DNA of 64,000 bases, taken from Istiophorus platypterus. Taxonomy: Eukaryota > Chordata > Actinopteri > Istiophoriformes > Istiophoridae. Below, piece after piece: positions 35,551 to 49,900 of this stretch. The stretch covers positions 14,512,980 to 14,576,979 of the forward strand of contig CM029124.1 in the NCBI GenBank assembly GCA_016859345.1, read 5' to 3'. Both the position numbers and the translations under genes were made by a program. Position 1 is the stretch's first letter. Every line of letters begins with the position of its first letter. A model generated the notes under the pieces. The model did not search any database. It saw nothing but the letters and a program-made list of their open reading frames with translations, and was not told the DNA's origin.

Positions 35551-38500
35551 CTAGCATGCATAAATAAAGTTAAAACACAACCATTAGATAATGGGATTAC
35601 ATTCAATTCAGTCAGGCAATAATTCTGTGCGTGTTTTTTTTTTTTTTTTACTAAAAGTGCCATATCATACATTACTAAGAGTCATAAGACCCATTCTTTC
35701 CATAAAAACATTTACTAGTGCAGTTTTAAGTATGATAAGCTTGAATAAGCTGCCTGAAACAGGGCTTGATTAATGATCACGATGACATGCCTGTCATAAC
35801 CACATAAGTCAGCAGATGATATCATAATTCTTTTTCTTACCACTGATGTTAGTTAGTCACTAGTCTGGTATTTGTCAAGTGTTACAGTCTTTACAAATCT
35901 GCCCTTTAAATGTAAGAGCAAATGTGGCCACAAAACAATGAGCCAGGAGGAAGGTATATACAGAATATAAGCACATCTCTGTACTGGAAGACTACTCCAC
36001 TTTAAAGTGATTCTCTGGTTTTTAGACTATTCAAGGTAATGAGAATGTCAAATTGTATAGATTTATTAGCCCTAATGTGCTCCAACAATAATAATTGTTA
36101 AATCTTGTCTGGCCCAGGGAGTGCTGCTACATTTATTCCGTGCATTTTCCCTTGCCAAGGCTGTCAAATTGTGGTGGTGTTGCATTATTTTTTGCACCTG
36201 ACGATCACTTAATCCTTTGTGAGTGTGTCAAACACATGGTCGGTGTGTCCATTATGTTTGAAAAAAGCTGCCTGTGCGGGAAAAAATTGAGAATTGAGGG
36301 TTTTCCGTGTATTTTTCAATAAACAGTATATGTAATTTAAAAAATCATGTTAGATTTCACTGCTCTGCTTCTGACAGTCAGATCAGCCCTGTGATATAAA
36401 ACAGAAGCTCATTTGCAAGATATGATGCTCATACCTGGAGAATTTTCTTTCAGCAAATATGTTTCAAGTGGTTACAGGAGGGTTCAGTTCTCAAATCTGT
36501 TTGGCCATTCCCTAATGATGAATCGTCAATATGCAAGAAGTATCTTGAATCTAAGCCTTAGCAAACATTTTGAGTTACACAGGTATGTTTTTACAATAGA
36601 GGAGTTTCAAAAATCCTTTAAATCACATTTTGTTGTTGCATTGATGGAGTTTTATCACACAAAGCCACGCAACACTGTAATAAGCACTGCACAATATCAG
36701 GTGAAACTCTACAGACAAAAAAAGCATTTTGCCTCTTAACTCTCATATAAATGTGTGACAAGATTGTTTACATTGCTGAGCAACAGCTGAACAAATCCCT
36801 ACAGCTGACTATTTCACTGAAAACCTGATAATTCTCAGGCAGAAACTCTTTCTTCATTATGACCCCAGAGGTATTTACACAGTCATACAGGCCTTTATAC
36901 TGTTTGCAAAACCCTGCTGTATCACCTAAGGCTTTGCACAATGTTCCTCCTCACTGCCTCGGAAATCACAGTATGCCTGCGATCTCTGTTTCCACTGACA
37001 TGCTCATTCATTTCAGTCCTGTTATGCCAGAGACTGCTGCACCACTCAACAGTCTCCTCACCTGCATCTACAGCTGGAAGCACTACACAAGACTAACTAT
37101 GGACTCTGCTCTGTGTATGTCTTCTCTCCAAAACTCCTCATTCAGATGTGAGATATTGTGGCCCTAATACTATGTATAACGGAGGGCCGTGTGAACTTTT
37201 GTATATTGGGCATCAAAGACACACAGTCAATGAAAAAATTAAGATATTATGATAAATTCATCTGCAGATCAGTTACGATCTTTAGGCTCAAGTCATATTT
37301 GTGTATGTCTGAAGTGAACCAAGCCTTATTAGTTAAAAGAATAACCTTGGAATGTACAGACGGAAATGTAAGTAATTCTATCAAACTTAGCTAAAGCATC
37401 TAAATTCAATCTGCATTTGGCTCCTATATACAGTCCTATGATAATGAAATATGACTAATAGAACTGAGGGCGCATGTCAGTGACTTTGTTTATATATGTT
37501 CGATCCAATGGTAAAATCCATATAAAGAGATGTTCACTTATGTTCACTTAAATAATAGTAATATTTCTATCATCTCAGTTGCACAATAGCTTACATGTAA
37601 CAAATCTATACTATGTATTAAGAGTAATTTCTCAAAAATGTCCTTGTACACATTGTGCAATCTCTACACTAATATACAAAAGAGTTTTCTGTGCAGATAT
37701 ATAGAAATGAAAAGGTAGGCTGTTTCAAACCCTGCATGCTGGGGCGAATTATTGCCTAGGCGACAAATCTAATATTACTGATAGCTGCATTTGTCCATAA
37801 TCACTTATCTACCGGAACTAAATATGGCTTATTCTGATCAACCCCAGTACAGTAATGTCTATGCTCTGATAATCAGAGCATGCATTAGGCTGTGCCAAAA
37901 CATGATAATCTGCAAGGTCTTAATCAGAGCATGATGAGCCAACAACAGGGCACCATGTTAGCAGCCAGTCTCTGCTAGGTACAAGCTGGAGCCTTGCAAA
38001 AGTATGCCCCAACAATCAAAGGAAGAAATGAATATTCCCCAAACACTAATGTATCACTGTGATTTTGGTAAAAACTACACTGTGGTTTCTGCCCAGCAGT
38101 CGATAATGATTTATTCAAACAGAATGATACACTCAAAGCAAAGAGTCAGAATTGAACAATACAATGATGTAACCATGAAATGACTCTGAAGTGAGTCTGT
38201 TGCAAGAGGTTTTGAAATACCATTTATACTGTTGTATGTATCCCTTTAAAATCCCTGGGTGTGTTAGTCTAGTGTGGGCAGTGTTGCAAAACAGTGAGTT
38301 GGATTGTTCCCTGTCATAATGGTTTTTTATGATATCGCATCAGTGTGATAATGTAGCTTTATTTGTTGCATGTACGTATACATGCTCGTATGAAACATTT
38401 TCATAACTGACTCGATAAGTATCACTTTGTCATAAGTTTCTTTATTGATTTTCTATGAACTCTACTATAACATATATTGATATTGATATAAAAAAATACA

Positions 38501-38611
38501 TATGCAATGAAAGGGGATTTTTGTAATTCTTTACTAGAAAATAAAGTGAAACCCAAACCTACTCTCTCTACCTCTACCTACTCTCTCTCTCTCTCTCCCT
38601 CTCTCTCTCTT

Positions 38612-38689
<78 letters not shown>

Positions 38690-39631
38690 TAATGTGCTTG
38701 TTCTTCTGTTGGTATGGAAAGGTGGTGTGTCATTGCAGTCCTATGGGTCAATACTAAGAATAACTATGCAGTGGATCTATATATACTTACAGATACGGGT
38801 ATGTAATATACAGCCAAGTATATTACAGAGATCAATAGGAAGCTATTGGAAATAAGAAATAATAATAGCACAGGATTCTAAATTTGCTTTGGCTCTCCAG
38901 AAGTTCCATAAGAACAACATTTTTCTGCATGTCATCATTCAGACATGCAAATTTGCAAAATCACAGCCAAGCCTGAGGCAGCAGCAAAAGTTTTTTCACG
39001 GGGACGACCACTGATAACTTTACCACAGTGGAGAGCAACGACCACACACGGACGAACGCTCTGCAGCATGAGGCCGGCCGTGTCTTTAGGGGACTTCTTT
39101 AATGTTACTATGATGATCAAGCAGCATCTCGAACGCATGACGGATGTGCTTGAACGCTGGACTAAAACTCCGTCCCGCAGCTAATTTGAAACCACAGTTT
39201 TGTAAAATAGAGATTCTCCATCGGGGTCACACGTGTAATCCGAACTGCTCTTCGTGCACCGCGGCCCGGCGCTGGGCGGAAAACAGCGGTCCGCTCTCCG
39301 GTCTAAGTCAGAGATGTCAGCGCCGAGCTGGTGACGGCGGCTCGGATCTCATTACATCATCCCCTCATCTCACAGCTGAAACTTCCAGAGAGGAATGAAT
39401 AAAATGATCAGCGAGAATAACGCGAAACGATCATTTAAACCAAACAAACAAATAAACAAAAGAAACAACTTATGGCATCCTGTCGATCGCATCCAGGCTA
39501 CACTGACTATGGAGGTCACCGCTTCAGCATCACCCAAACTCATCGCTTATGGAGTAGACGCCATGCGAGCCGCGACATTCCCCTTTCTGCGCCCCCCCCA
39601 TCCCTCCAATAACATCGGAGAAACGCCTTAC
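35551..39631 (-). other. elovl5 intron 1
   Basis: Long first intron between the untranslated exon near 39.6 kb and exon 2 (starting 35550). It contains a CT/TA compound microsatellite at 38576-38690. Two 100-codon plus-strand open frames (36413-36739, 36859-37167) match nothing I know. Confidence 0.55.
38576..38690. repeat. CT/TA compound microsatellite
   Basis: About 40 bp of CT-rich repeat followed by about 70 bp of TA. Confidence 0.95.
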
Positions 39632-39990
39632 CACGAAGACCCCGGGCGTCCCGGTGGCGCTGGATGCGGAGCGAGGGGGTCGAGGCGCGGAGATGCCGCC
39701 GTGTGCCGCCGCCGACCGTCTACCTCCGGAGGCGGGGAGAGGGAGCGACTATGTAACCTCGGCTGGCCCGGCCCCGGTCTGAGCACAATGTGCAGCCTTG
39801 TGGCTCGGTGGAAAAATAGTGGGAGAAAGAGGCAGACTGGCCCATTGCCCCGCAGCGGGGTTACAGCCAGGAGGTGACCCGGTGCGCTGCCGTGCCGCTG
39901 CGTCGAGGCGCGCACACGCACGGGGTCCGGACGCCGGCGTCGGGGCCGCCCCTGCCCCTTATTTACGGGAAAAGCGGCCACGGTTCCTGT
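39000..39990 (-). promoter_or_regulatory. elovl5: CpG-rich elovl5 promoter and untranslated exon 1
   Basis: CpG-rich block upstream of elovl5. On the minus strand a donor GTAAGG follows position 39632, giving a likely untranslated exon of about 39632-39800 that joins the acceptor just before 35550. Long open frames on both strands here reflect base composition. Exact start site unknown. Confidence 0.5.
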
Positions 39991-40019
39991 GAATTACCGC
40001 CCCGACGCATGTCAAGACG

Positions 40020-43000
40020 GTCTGAGGGGTTTTTTTTATGTGTGTTTTTGCTCATTTGCTCATGTTTTTGGGGTTTTTTTTATTTTAATTATTAACAACC
40101 CCACCACCCCATCGTAGAAACATTGTGATTTATCCAGGGGAGATGGAGAAAGTATTAAGACTCGTGGGTAAAAGTGGCAATACCACACCATGAAAATACT
40201 CCATTAGCAAAGTAAGCCTTGCTATGAAAACATATTCTAAATGAGAGTATTATGAGTAACATTAAAAGTACCAACAGTAAGGGTAGCCACTTATATCATC
40301 ATATATGTATCGTATTAGATTATGATTACTAATGCCCTAATGTTTTAGTAGCATTTAACTGTTATAGGGGGCTAATTTATACAATTCGTATACAATTGGC
40401 TAGTTTCATCTGTGTTTAATCTGTGATGCATCATAACCTTAATAACTTATACAGTGCATCATATGTTATTAATGGGTTGTTGGCATGAACTCAAAACTAC
40501 TGTCTTAATTTAGTCGATTACTCTACTGATTTATCTACAGAAAATCAATTGACACCTGGTGCTTCTTTTTGAAAAGATATTGGATACATCCATATTTATC
40601 AAGTTACAATGTAGTTTTAGGTTCCAGCTTCTCAAATGCGAGGATTTCCTTTGTCATGTTCTATATCTATGTAAATTGAAAGCATATGAGTTTTGGGCTT
40701 TTGGTCGGTCCAAAACGTTTTGGGACATCACTAAGAATTCTGCTAAATGGACATTTTTGTACTATTTCCCAGCACGTCTCCAGACAACACAGGTAATCCA
40801 TAACAGAAACAACTGATGATTCATTATAACTCATAACACTCGGAAATTGTGTAATGTTACCAGGAACACTCCTAGCAAGACTAACTAATATCATTAACAT
40901 CATTCAACAGTTTAAAGCATAACAACAACAGCAACCCAACCACCAAAAAGTATCTCTGTAGTCTCAACACAAAAACTTTTACAAATGGGGACAACAACGC
41001 ACCGTTCATGGTAAAAAGCATTCATGTTGTCGCACATACTTTAATATCTCAGCGCACCAGACAAGTCACCGTGTAAACTGGGTATGGTTGTGGGGTTTTA
41101 TGTTTGGGAGGGTTACAAAAATTGCATCCAGCCTCTGCAGGAACAGGACCCAGATGTCATCAGCAACTGTAAGCAAACCTGTAGCTGGCTGAACCAGAGG
41201 TAAGTGTAAAGGTCTGAAATACTAAAAGTCTCAAGATAGTTAAAATTTATTAAAATTGATGGTCCGCCGAAGCACCTCAGCTCAGTTTGAAATATCTCAG
41301 CTACCTTTGGATGGATTGATATCTCCTACATTAATTTCTGGTCATTTTCTTCCTAAAAACAGTTCTGTGTTTCCATGCCTTGAGTTAAAAAAATGGTAAA
41401 GATAATGACTGGAAAACAAAGACAATGAGCTGAAAGATGATAAAAATGCATAGAGCTGAAGGGAACTGCAGAGTCATTTGATACTGATTCACTATGGGCA
41501 AAACATTTAACATGCAAGTACTTAGCTGAGCCATTATCAATATAGAGAAATCGAGTAGTGCAGCTATAAGTAGGAGCTGATTAATCTTCCTGAAAGTGAG
41601 CTTGATTTACAACAATATTGAAAGGGCATCCAGAAATTATGATTGCGGTGTTACCGGCATGTTAGTAAATATTGGTATTGATTATAGCCCCTAAGTTAAA
41701 CTCAAGCCCGGGTCTTAAGTCTCAACTCCTTGAAGAGATTTAGCTAAGTGGACATGCCCAACCCAGACAAGAGCACTGCAGTACCACTGGTGGCCACATA
41801 ACGTTGTTTCCAACAGAGACAACACTCAAAACGCAGCAACTTCATCTCTGTTGAAACACAGTTAAAACAGTCATTGTGCACGTCGCTACACTGTCAGATC
41901 ATTTCATCAGTACTGATGAGCGTGCTCCAATAGTTAGAGGTTCAGAGGACACATCTTCTCAGGTCGCTCCCTCGCTACACACAGCTACTGGACTGGTGCT
42001 AGAACAAACATGTATATTTCCTTCCAGGTTGTCATATCAACCACTGGTAAATACTGGTGGGAGACATTAGTGTATGCCCTGTTTACCGCCAGGGTTACCG
42101 TGAATGGTGATTTTGCTCATCTCTGTCATTATTCTCTCCCAATATTCCAACAGGGATGTTTTTGTGCTGAATATTTAAAACCTTTATTACTTCATTTCAA
42201 CACATAAATGCATTTTAGTCTAATGTCCATTGCATTAATAACATCAGCGAGCTCCAGAGCTTCATTTGTGCTTTTTTTTTTTCTTGAAACATAAAACTAT
42301 GTTTCCTGTCTCTCCTCAGGGTAGGCCTGTCCTAGCCATAATCATTATTTAGTCCAAGGGGTCAAACAGAGGTGACGCTCCCATTTGTCATTGCAGCTCA
42401 GTATTACATAAAGCTGTGGTTCAATACCACCATCTTGTGGATGAAAACGTGCCGGTAATGGCTTTGGGACAATAAAATTAAGGACAAAAATAGGAAATAG
42501 AGAAGAAGCAATGCATTGGGATACGTTTGTAACAAATTAAACTATATCTATTAAAAAAGCTTTTTATTTTTAACCTTCTACCGCAGTGCCTGGGATTATA
42601 TTTTCTGCACCAAACCCTCTCACAGGATGGAGGAATGATTTTTTTCTACTTTGAAGTTACTTTTTTCCCCTCCAAGAGCAACAATAGTGTTTTTTTTTGT
42701 ACCATTGTTTTAACCAAGTTGTGTAGCTCAAGGGAAAGCAACATCAGTCCACTTTGGTCCACACTGAATTCTCAATTTTTAGGTGAACTGCCATGAAATT
42801 TTGGGAGGACATTTAAAGGCCCCTGAAAATGAATTGTAATAACTTTGATCCAAACGTTTTAACCTGTGCCATCATCAGGGAAAAATGCAATAGTTTTGAA
42901 TCAAAGTTTTGGTTTATCACCAAATATTGGCAAAACTACTGATATTATCTAAATATTACAATATCTTAGTTTGTCATCTGGACTTTATCCAGTAACAGAG

Positions 43001-43330
43001 AAAATGTGGTTTATTTAAGACTGTTCATATTTTCACTTTTTCTGAAATAGTCTCAGTACAGTGTCCTGACTGCTTTCCTGCATTCAAATGATGTATATGT
43101 GCTGACTGCAGGCATTCCTGCAGGTATGTAAATCAAAATGCTGCCAATTTGGCAATTTAGAAAGATTTAAAGAGTTTTTGGGGTTTTTTTTCTCCCCAAG
43201 ATCAAGTTTGATGATGATGCCTTTGTGGCTGCTCAGTCAACATATTTGAGAAAATTAGAACCAGTAGCAATGGATCCTTTCAAAAAAAAAAAACTTTTCC
43301 AAAAACATCTGAAATAGTCATATGAAAACA
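40020..43330. other. Intergenic region between elovl5 and gclc
   Basis: AT-rich DNA with no recognisable gene, tRNA or large repeat. A weak CTCF-like word lies at 42427-42440. Confidence 0.6.
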
Positions 43331-43350
43331 ATAACTTACTGTTGTACAGA

Positions 43351-43356
43351 TTTATT
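43351..43356 (-). terminator. gclc: Candidate gclc poly(A) signal
   Basis: AATAAA on the minus strand about 585 nt downstream of the gclc stop. It would give a 3' UTR of roughly 600 nt. Confidence 0.45.
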
Positions 43357-43938
43357 TTGAAGCAGCATCACATTGCAAACAATGGTTCACCAGTTCCCCT
43401 TAGATGCAACAATCAAGGTCCCACTACAATGTCAGCAGAGCAAAGCAAACGTTTTTCTTCAAATGGCAAAAAAGGGAAAAATAATCTACCAAATGTGAAG
43501 AAAGCTCATGTCCAGTAACAAAAAAAAACAACAAAAAAATAATCCATGATGTTAATGTTGTAAAGAGCAGACATACTCTATTTACAGAACACAAGATTAA
43601 AAGCAGACTACTGTACAACCCTTTACTACATTTACATTCTCACACAGATAGGCTTAAATTCCAGAGAAAAATAAATACATATCTGATTTCTATTACACAA
43701 CCTTTTGCATGTCTTAACCCTATTAAAATAATTTTGTAATCATAAAAATCTGAAACGGTGTATATACATACATTGATGCAGGTGCGTATTTTTTGTTTGT
43801 TTTTATTAATTTTTTTTAACAACACACACGTGTTGTTCTGCATCCTCTTACACTCGGACCACTTTCCTGCTGAGCCACACATTAGGTCTCTCTTTACATG
43901 CGTGTTTTCAAAATAACGATGCATGTATACAGTGTGTC

Positions 43939-46900
43939 TCACTTGAACTTGTTTACTGGGTTTCCAATGAGCTCTGGGCATTGTTCTTCCCCTTTTGCAA
44001 TCCTGTCACACCTTTTGAACAGGTCGTAATTGATCTTGTCAGTTATGACGCTGTCCTGCTTATACTGTGGGTGCTTTGCGACGAATTCCCTCATCCACTT
44101 GGCCATGGTCATCAGTTCACCTGATTCAGATAAGCAAAATCAAGAGTTAGGCTCAAACTTGAAGCTGCACGAAGAGAAAATCTTCCTACGGCTTATGAGA
44201 ACATTAAAGTTTGTCCTTTAATGCACGTTTACCTGAGGCACGCTTCTTGATGAGCTTTAGATAATTCAAAATGGTGCATCTGGTATCCACATCAACTTCC
44301 ATGTTTTCCAGATAGCAGTTAAGGATCGGGATAAGCCCATGAAAAACTCCCTCCTTGAGATATAAAAAAAAAGAGAGGAGAAGTCATTTTTAGATGGTTT
44401 AAAACAAGACAAAGAGTATACAGCCATGCCAACAGCTCTATGAGGCTGCACTGCAGCACAGCTTGGGTTAGAGCTGAATACTCCCAAGGCATTCATGCAA
44501 TGTTGACTAGCAGGCATGTCCACTAGACAGCCTCCCATTATACTGACTTGGGATGTTCAAGCTTATTCAAAAATGGTTACAAACACTGCTAGCATTATGG
44601 TTACATCATCAAAATATTTTAGATCAGCTACTTATGCTGCAGTACATACCAGATATTATGTTAAGCAGAACTGATTGTACCAGTGTTTATAGCTGCGGGG
44701 GGGCTTTTAAGCCATTTGCAAACAGTATGTTGACATTTCTTTACTTCTTTTAACCAAGTGGAAAAATATGCTTACAGGAAAAAGGTTCTGTTATCTTGAA
44801 ATTACACCGTGATGTTTTTCAGAAATTTCATGACGATCCATCCCAGTGCTTTTAGGATATTTCTGTCTGGACCAAAGCGTTGGACTGACCGACTGATTGA
44901 AACTGCCTTCCACTGAACGGCACCACTAGCATGGCTAAAAAGTTAAAAGTCAACGAGTACAAGGCGATAATCACCTTTCCATTGATGATTGTGTCGATGC
45001 TCATCAGCGTGTACTCCTCATTAGCACCATCGGTCTCCAAGCCGTTCTGAGCAGAAGGGGTACCATCAAGGACCGGGTTGCAGCCTATTGGTGGACAAAA
45101 CACATGGTTCAGCTACTGCTCCCTGATGCATTCATCATGAGCATCGACCTTGATTTGCACTTTTTGAGATTTTAACCACCTTTGAAGATGTCCTTACGGA
45201 AGTAAAACATGCCCTCTTGGACCGCATTTCTCTTCTGTGCGACCTTCATGTTTTCATCAACCTAAGGAAAGCATTTTCTGTATCAGAGCACTGTGTTCAA
45301 AAACTCAAGCACATTATAAGGCCCCAAATAGCCTCCATCAGTTAATGTCTCTTCGTAAAACCAGTAGAAATGTGTGGCTGTTTTCACCTTTGACAAAGGG
45401 ATAAGGAAATCAAGTTTGTAAGATAAGATCACTCTGGTGAGCAGGACAACAAAGACCACGTATGCAGCGTTTTCAAAGTCAGTCAGCTGCACCTGAAAAA
45501 CCAAAGCAAAAAATAAAAATTAACTCATAATCGGTTCCTTCTGTATTTGATAGACCATATCACTGAATATGCACCAAGATTACAACTTTAAGTGTGAGTA
45601 GCTGGTAGCGCATTTGGTAATTACCTCCATGGGGCGGAACTCAACTCTCCAGCCGATGTCAGAGTTTGGAGGTGGAGGTTTAAACCTCATTGTCTGCCAG
45701 TTGGTCGACTGGAGGTTCTGCAAGAAGCAATGTGTCCAGTGTAAACAAAAAGCCAGATGAGCTGAATTCAAGCCTGTATGGTTTGCTTTCTTCCAAGAAG
45801 TTGCTTAAGGGAAATGTCACCTCAAAGTGATCAGACTCATTTTCATCATCCAGGTGAATTTTCTCCTCAAAGACAGAGAGTGGATCTCGGATGAAGAGGT
45901 GTGCAATGTGTTGGGCCAGCAGCTTGTCAATTCCTAAAAACAGAAAGCTGATTATTCATTTTGTTACTGTAAAAGTTTAATGAGTTTTGATTGTCAAGTT
46001 TAATATTTTTCATTCATTTCACATATTCTTGATGATGACAAAATGGATAATACAGTTTTGTTTTGTTTTTTTTAATTTTTAGACAAATCAGTTTCTCCAA
46101 TTTCCCCGATGACAGTACCTGCAGTGAGCAACTGCTCATAGATCTCCTTGTCTATCGTCAAATCAATGTCATTGTACTTCTCACCACAGCTGGACAGGTA
46201 GCTATCAATGGAATCGTATCTTGACTTGAAGATCCGATATTTGTTGTTTTTCAAAGGCTGCAAGGGTAAAAGCCATTTTCACACATTATACTCAAAATAC
46301 AAACCTCAAGCACAAACATTTTTACTGTGATGACCAGGTGGTATGCTTTTTGTGTTTTGCTTGCATAAGGTTTTAAGGTTGACCAAGAAGAATTGTACTG
46401 TATGGCTCTAGAGAGTGGTGGTATTCATCTTATATTGTTTTTTACACCAAAGAGCTAATATGCAGGTTTCCAAACACAGGTTAAAAAAAACAACAACAAC
46501 AAAAAAATAATTGACTCCTTTCTCCATTAGCAGTAGATGAGTTTTTCTTTCTGTTATTTATTTATTTTTTTTAAACCTAGTGTGTCATATTTGAAAGTGC
46601 CGGAGAAAACAGGGTCAGTAAACAGTAGAGAGCAGCATGGAGGCCAGTGACTATGTTACGCTGGTTACTTCCTTATATCTTTTACTTCAGTCTCTACAAA
46701 CTTGAGGCATACAGTGTTGCATACGCAGAACAAAATTGCCTTTTCAAGTTGTTCCTATAGACTGTATAGACAATAAAAGTTCATGCCTATCTATATGCCA
46801 ACGTCCAGAACTTCAATGCGTGTCATAGCATTATGCCGGAATAGGGGAAAAGATTAGCGTGTCCACCCGGGTGTTATTTTTCCATCACTGCTGATGGGAG

Positions 46901-49900
46901 CTGGAGCCGATTAATACCCGTGACTACTGCAGAATCATTTGACCCGAGAATGTCGATTGTACCCTTTCCCACTGTAGACAAAAGCCAGATGTTAGTGGGT
47001 ATTAGTGGGTTTTTTGTTCAGTGTGAAAGGGGCTTTATTAAACACAATAACAAACTCAAGTAATTTGAATGAAATAGTGGCATTAAATTACTACATTGGA
47101 CACAGTAAATAACTAAAATGTAAAATAGGTTGACTATGCAAAGGGTGTGTGTTTATACACACGCAAAATAAAATTATAAAAATTCAAAGGTTATTCAGCA
47201 AAATCTAGTCATTGGTTATTGAAAGGAGAGGTTTAATTTTTTTTTTAGAGATGAGCGTTGAAAAGCTGAGTCTGTCACTTTAAGTGGCAGGCAGAAATAA
47301 TATGGAGGTAAAAATTAAACAAATTCAAATTCACGTTCCCAAAAATGACTTGTTCTTTTGTATAAAACAGGTTTATCACACTAAGGGTCTCACCTTCAGC
47401 CCACGTTCCTCCTGTGTCCTGTCATCCACTGAGGCAGAAATAACTCCCCAGCGACAATCAATATCTGACACATAGCCTCTGTAGAAGGGTGAGGCTGCAC
47501 TCAGCGCCATCTTTAAAAGCAAAAACATTGTTCAGTGTTATATTGTTTAATGAAATTATGGGTACAAAGAAGAAAGAAATAAAAAGGTGAAAGTAGGGTC
47601 AGTCTGTTTTACTTTAAACTTTTTATATATAAAAACTTTCATATTACTGCAAAAATATTGCCAAGTTCTGCACAGTTAAAGTCCTGCTGAAAAAGAGGTC
47701 AGGTAAATAATCATAATATATGGCAGGAAGCACATGCTTTATTAATCTACTCACCACAATGGGGCAGAAAGTTGCTAGTTGGTCATAGAGGTACCTTGCC
47801 TCATCAATACTGCAAGCTTGGAATGTAACCTGCAACAACAATAAAAAATGAGACTGAAGTACGTTTATAAATCACTTATTGGGATTGTAAAGTTGCAGTT
47901 ACACAAAACACAATCAATACTAAAATCTAGGGGACTGTTCAAGGCAATAGAGCCTCAGGGGATGACACATTGGTCTGTCCGTTTTTCAGTACCTGCAGAC
48001 AGCAGTTTCCCATGCCAAAGCCCATGGCGTCCATGTAGATATGGTCGGGCAGAGCTGCCTTTGCTGCTTCACCATCGTCCTCAGGAAACTCCTCCACAAA
48101 TGGAGATGGAGTGCACTTGTCCTTGAAGACTGAAACATGAACAGGAATTTAGTCTCATTAATTCCATTTAGTCCAAAATTTAAATTGAACGCGTCAAAGC
48201 CTTTAAAAATTAAATGTCACATTTTAATTTTTCATGGGAAAAGTCAAATTTTTGAAAATGTCAAAAAAAAATTTTTTTTGTTAAAAATTAAATAGATCTA
48301 TATTACAAAAGACTAATTGCAATAACTAGAACATATTACCATTTGTATCTTTTCCTTTCACTCAAACTTACTGGGCACATTAATCACAACTTTCTCTCCT
48401 CTTCTGTGACGTATGTTTCTGGTAAGAGTGCTGAAAAAGCAAATCACACACACAGACACACACAAAAAGTTCATAAAAAGTTCATAAAAAAAACAACAAA
48501 AAAAAAACATAACCCAAACACACAAACAAACATAGAACACTAGTATAAATAATAAAGGGAACAATGATGCATATGGTCAAAATGTACAGGCACCTACAAT
48601 AAAAGATTTTCAAAAAGCAAATTATATTACACAACAAAGTATAGATAGTTGTATTATAAGGTTCTTAATTATTTTCTTATTCAAAGTATAACATAATGGT
48701 AAAATTCCTGATTCAAAACTATATTGGTGAGGGAATCAAACATGCATGCTGCCTTCAAGTTACAACCACGGAGCCTACCTGAATCTTGGGTGTCTGTTGA
48801 TGGCTTCATCTGGGAAAAACAGTGACTTTGACACTCCCTTCTCAACAGGAGTCGGTTGGTACTCTGGTTTGGTGAAACCTGGGCAACCTAACCTAAACAA
48901 AAAGAACGAGAACATACAGAACAATTATACGGCTGCAACTAACAATTATTTTTTTATTGACAATTCTGTCAATTATTTTCTAAATTACTTGACTAATTGT
49001 TTTGGCTAAGAAATGTCATAAAAATGCAAATAATGATGTCCCAGCAAGGCTCGACATCAACCTATGGACCCAGGTAATTTTTCTGGTTCTTATCTCCACT
49101 AACAGTTATTAATTAGGATTCCTCAACACTTCCTCAACGTAAACTGAATTACCTTGGAAATGAGGTGATGGTGCAGAGGGTTTCATTCTGGTTCAGGACA
49201 GACGAGGCTTCTCGTCGTCTCTTCCCCATGTTGCCCTCCACAGTGTTGAACTCTGACATCGTACCGCCATATGGCTGTCCAGGGGTTCCTTCAATCATGT
49301 AGCTGCCATATTCTGGTCTCCAGAGTGTGGGATGACTGCAGAAATATAAAAAGTGTTCCTTGGCTTTTATAGGTTAGCAGGAAAGATGACCATTGAGGAA
49401 AGGCCCCAGTCTCAGTGTTACAATGACCTTCTCTGATTAAATAAACTGACCAATCTCCCTTTATAGTATGTCAGCCATAATCTTGACAAGGCAAGTGGAC
49501 TCAACATATTTGTGCCTCTGAGCGTGCTCTGTGGTGCGTGCGACAGAGGGGCAGTAATGAGGAATGCATCGGCTCTACTATTCCCACTGCCACTGGTATT
49601 TCCTCTGGGTCAAGTTGACGCCACAGATTTAGGCCGACGTCATGGGCAGTGAGCCAGCATAACACTCACAAGCTTGTACAGAAAAATTTACACTGCTTGC
49701 AGAAAGTCCTCTTCTTTTTTTTTAAGAGATGTCACTAAAGTTTAGGCACACTCTATTTAGGAGGAGCTCTAAACCTTGTCATTCACAGCTGAAATCAGGC
49801 AAAATATTTTACATCAATTTTACACTCTGTAAATTTAATACTATATCTATAGCACTTTTATGATAAAGATTCGACTTCTATTAAAACAAAACAACTTTTT

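Noticed and set aside
36413..37167. Two neighbouring open frames of about 100 codons in elovl5 intron 1
   Set aside because: No recognisable domains and no shared frame or splice link; AT-rich chance frames are the simplest explanation.
39395..39877. 160-codon plus-strand frame over the elovl5 promoter
   Set aside because: Composition artefact of the CpG-rich block; the minus strand is open as well.
42427..42440. Second CTCF-like word CCACCATCTTGTGG
   Set aside because: At least two mismatches to the core, and similar words are common in fish repeats.
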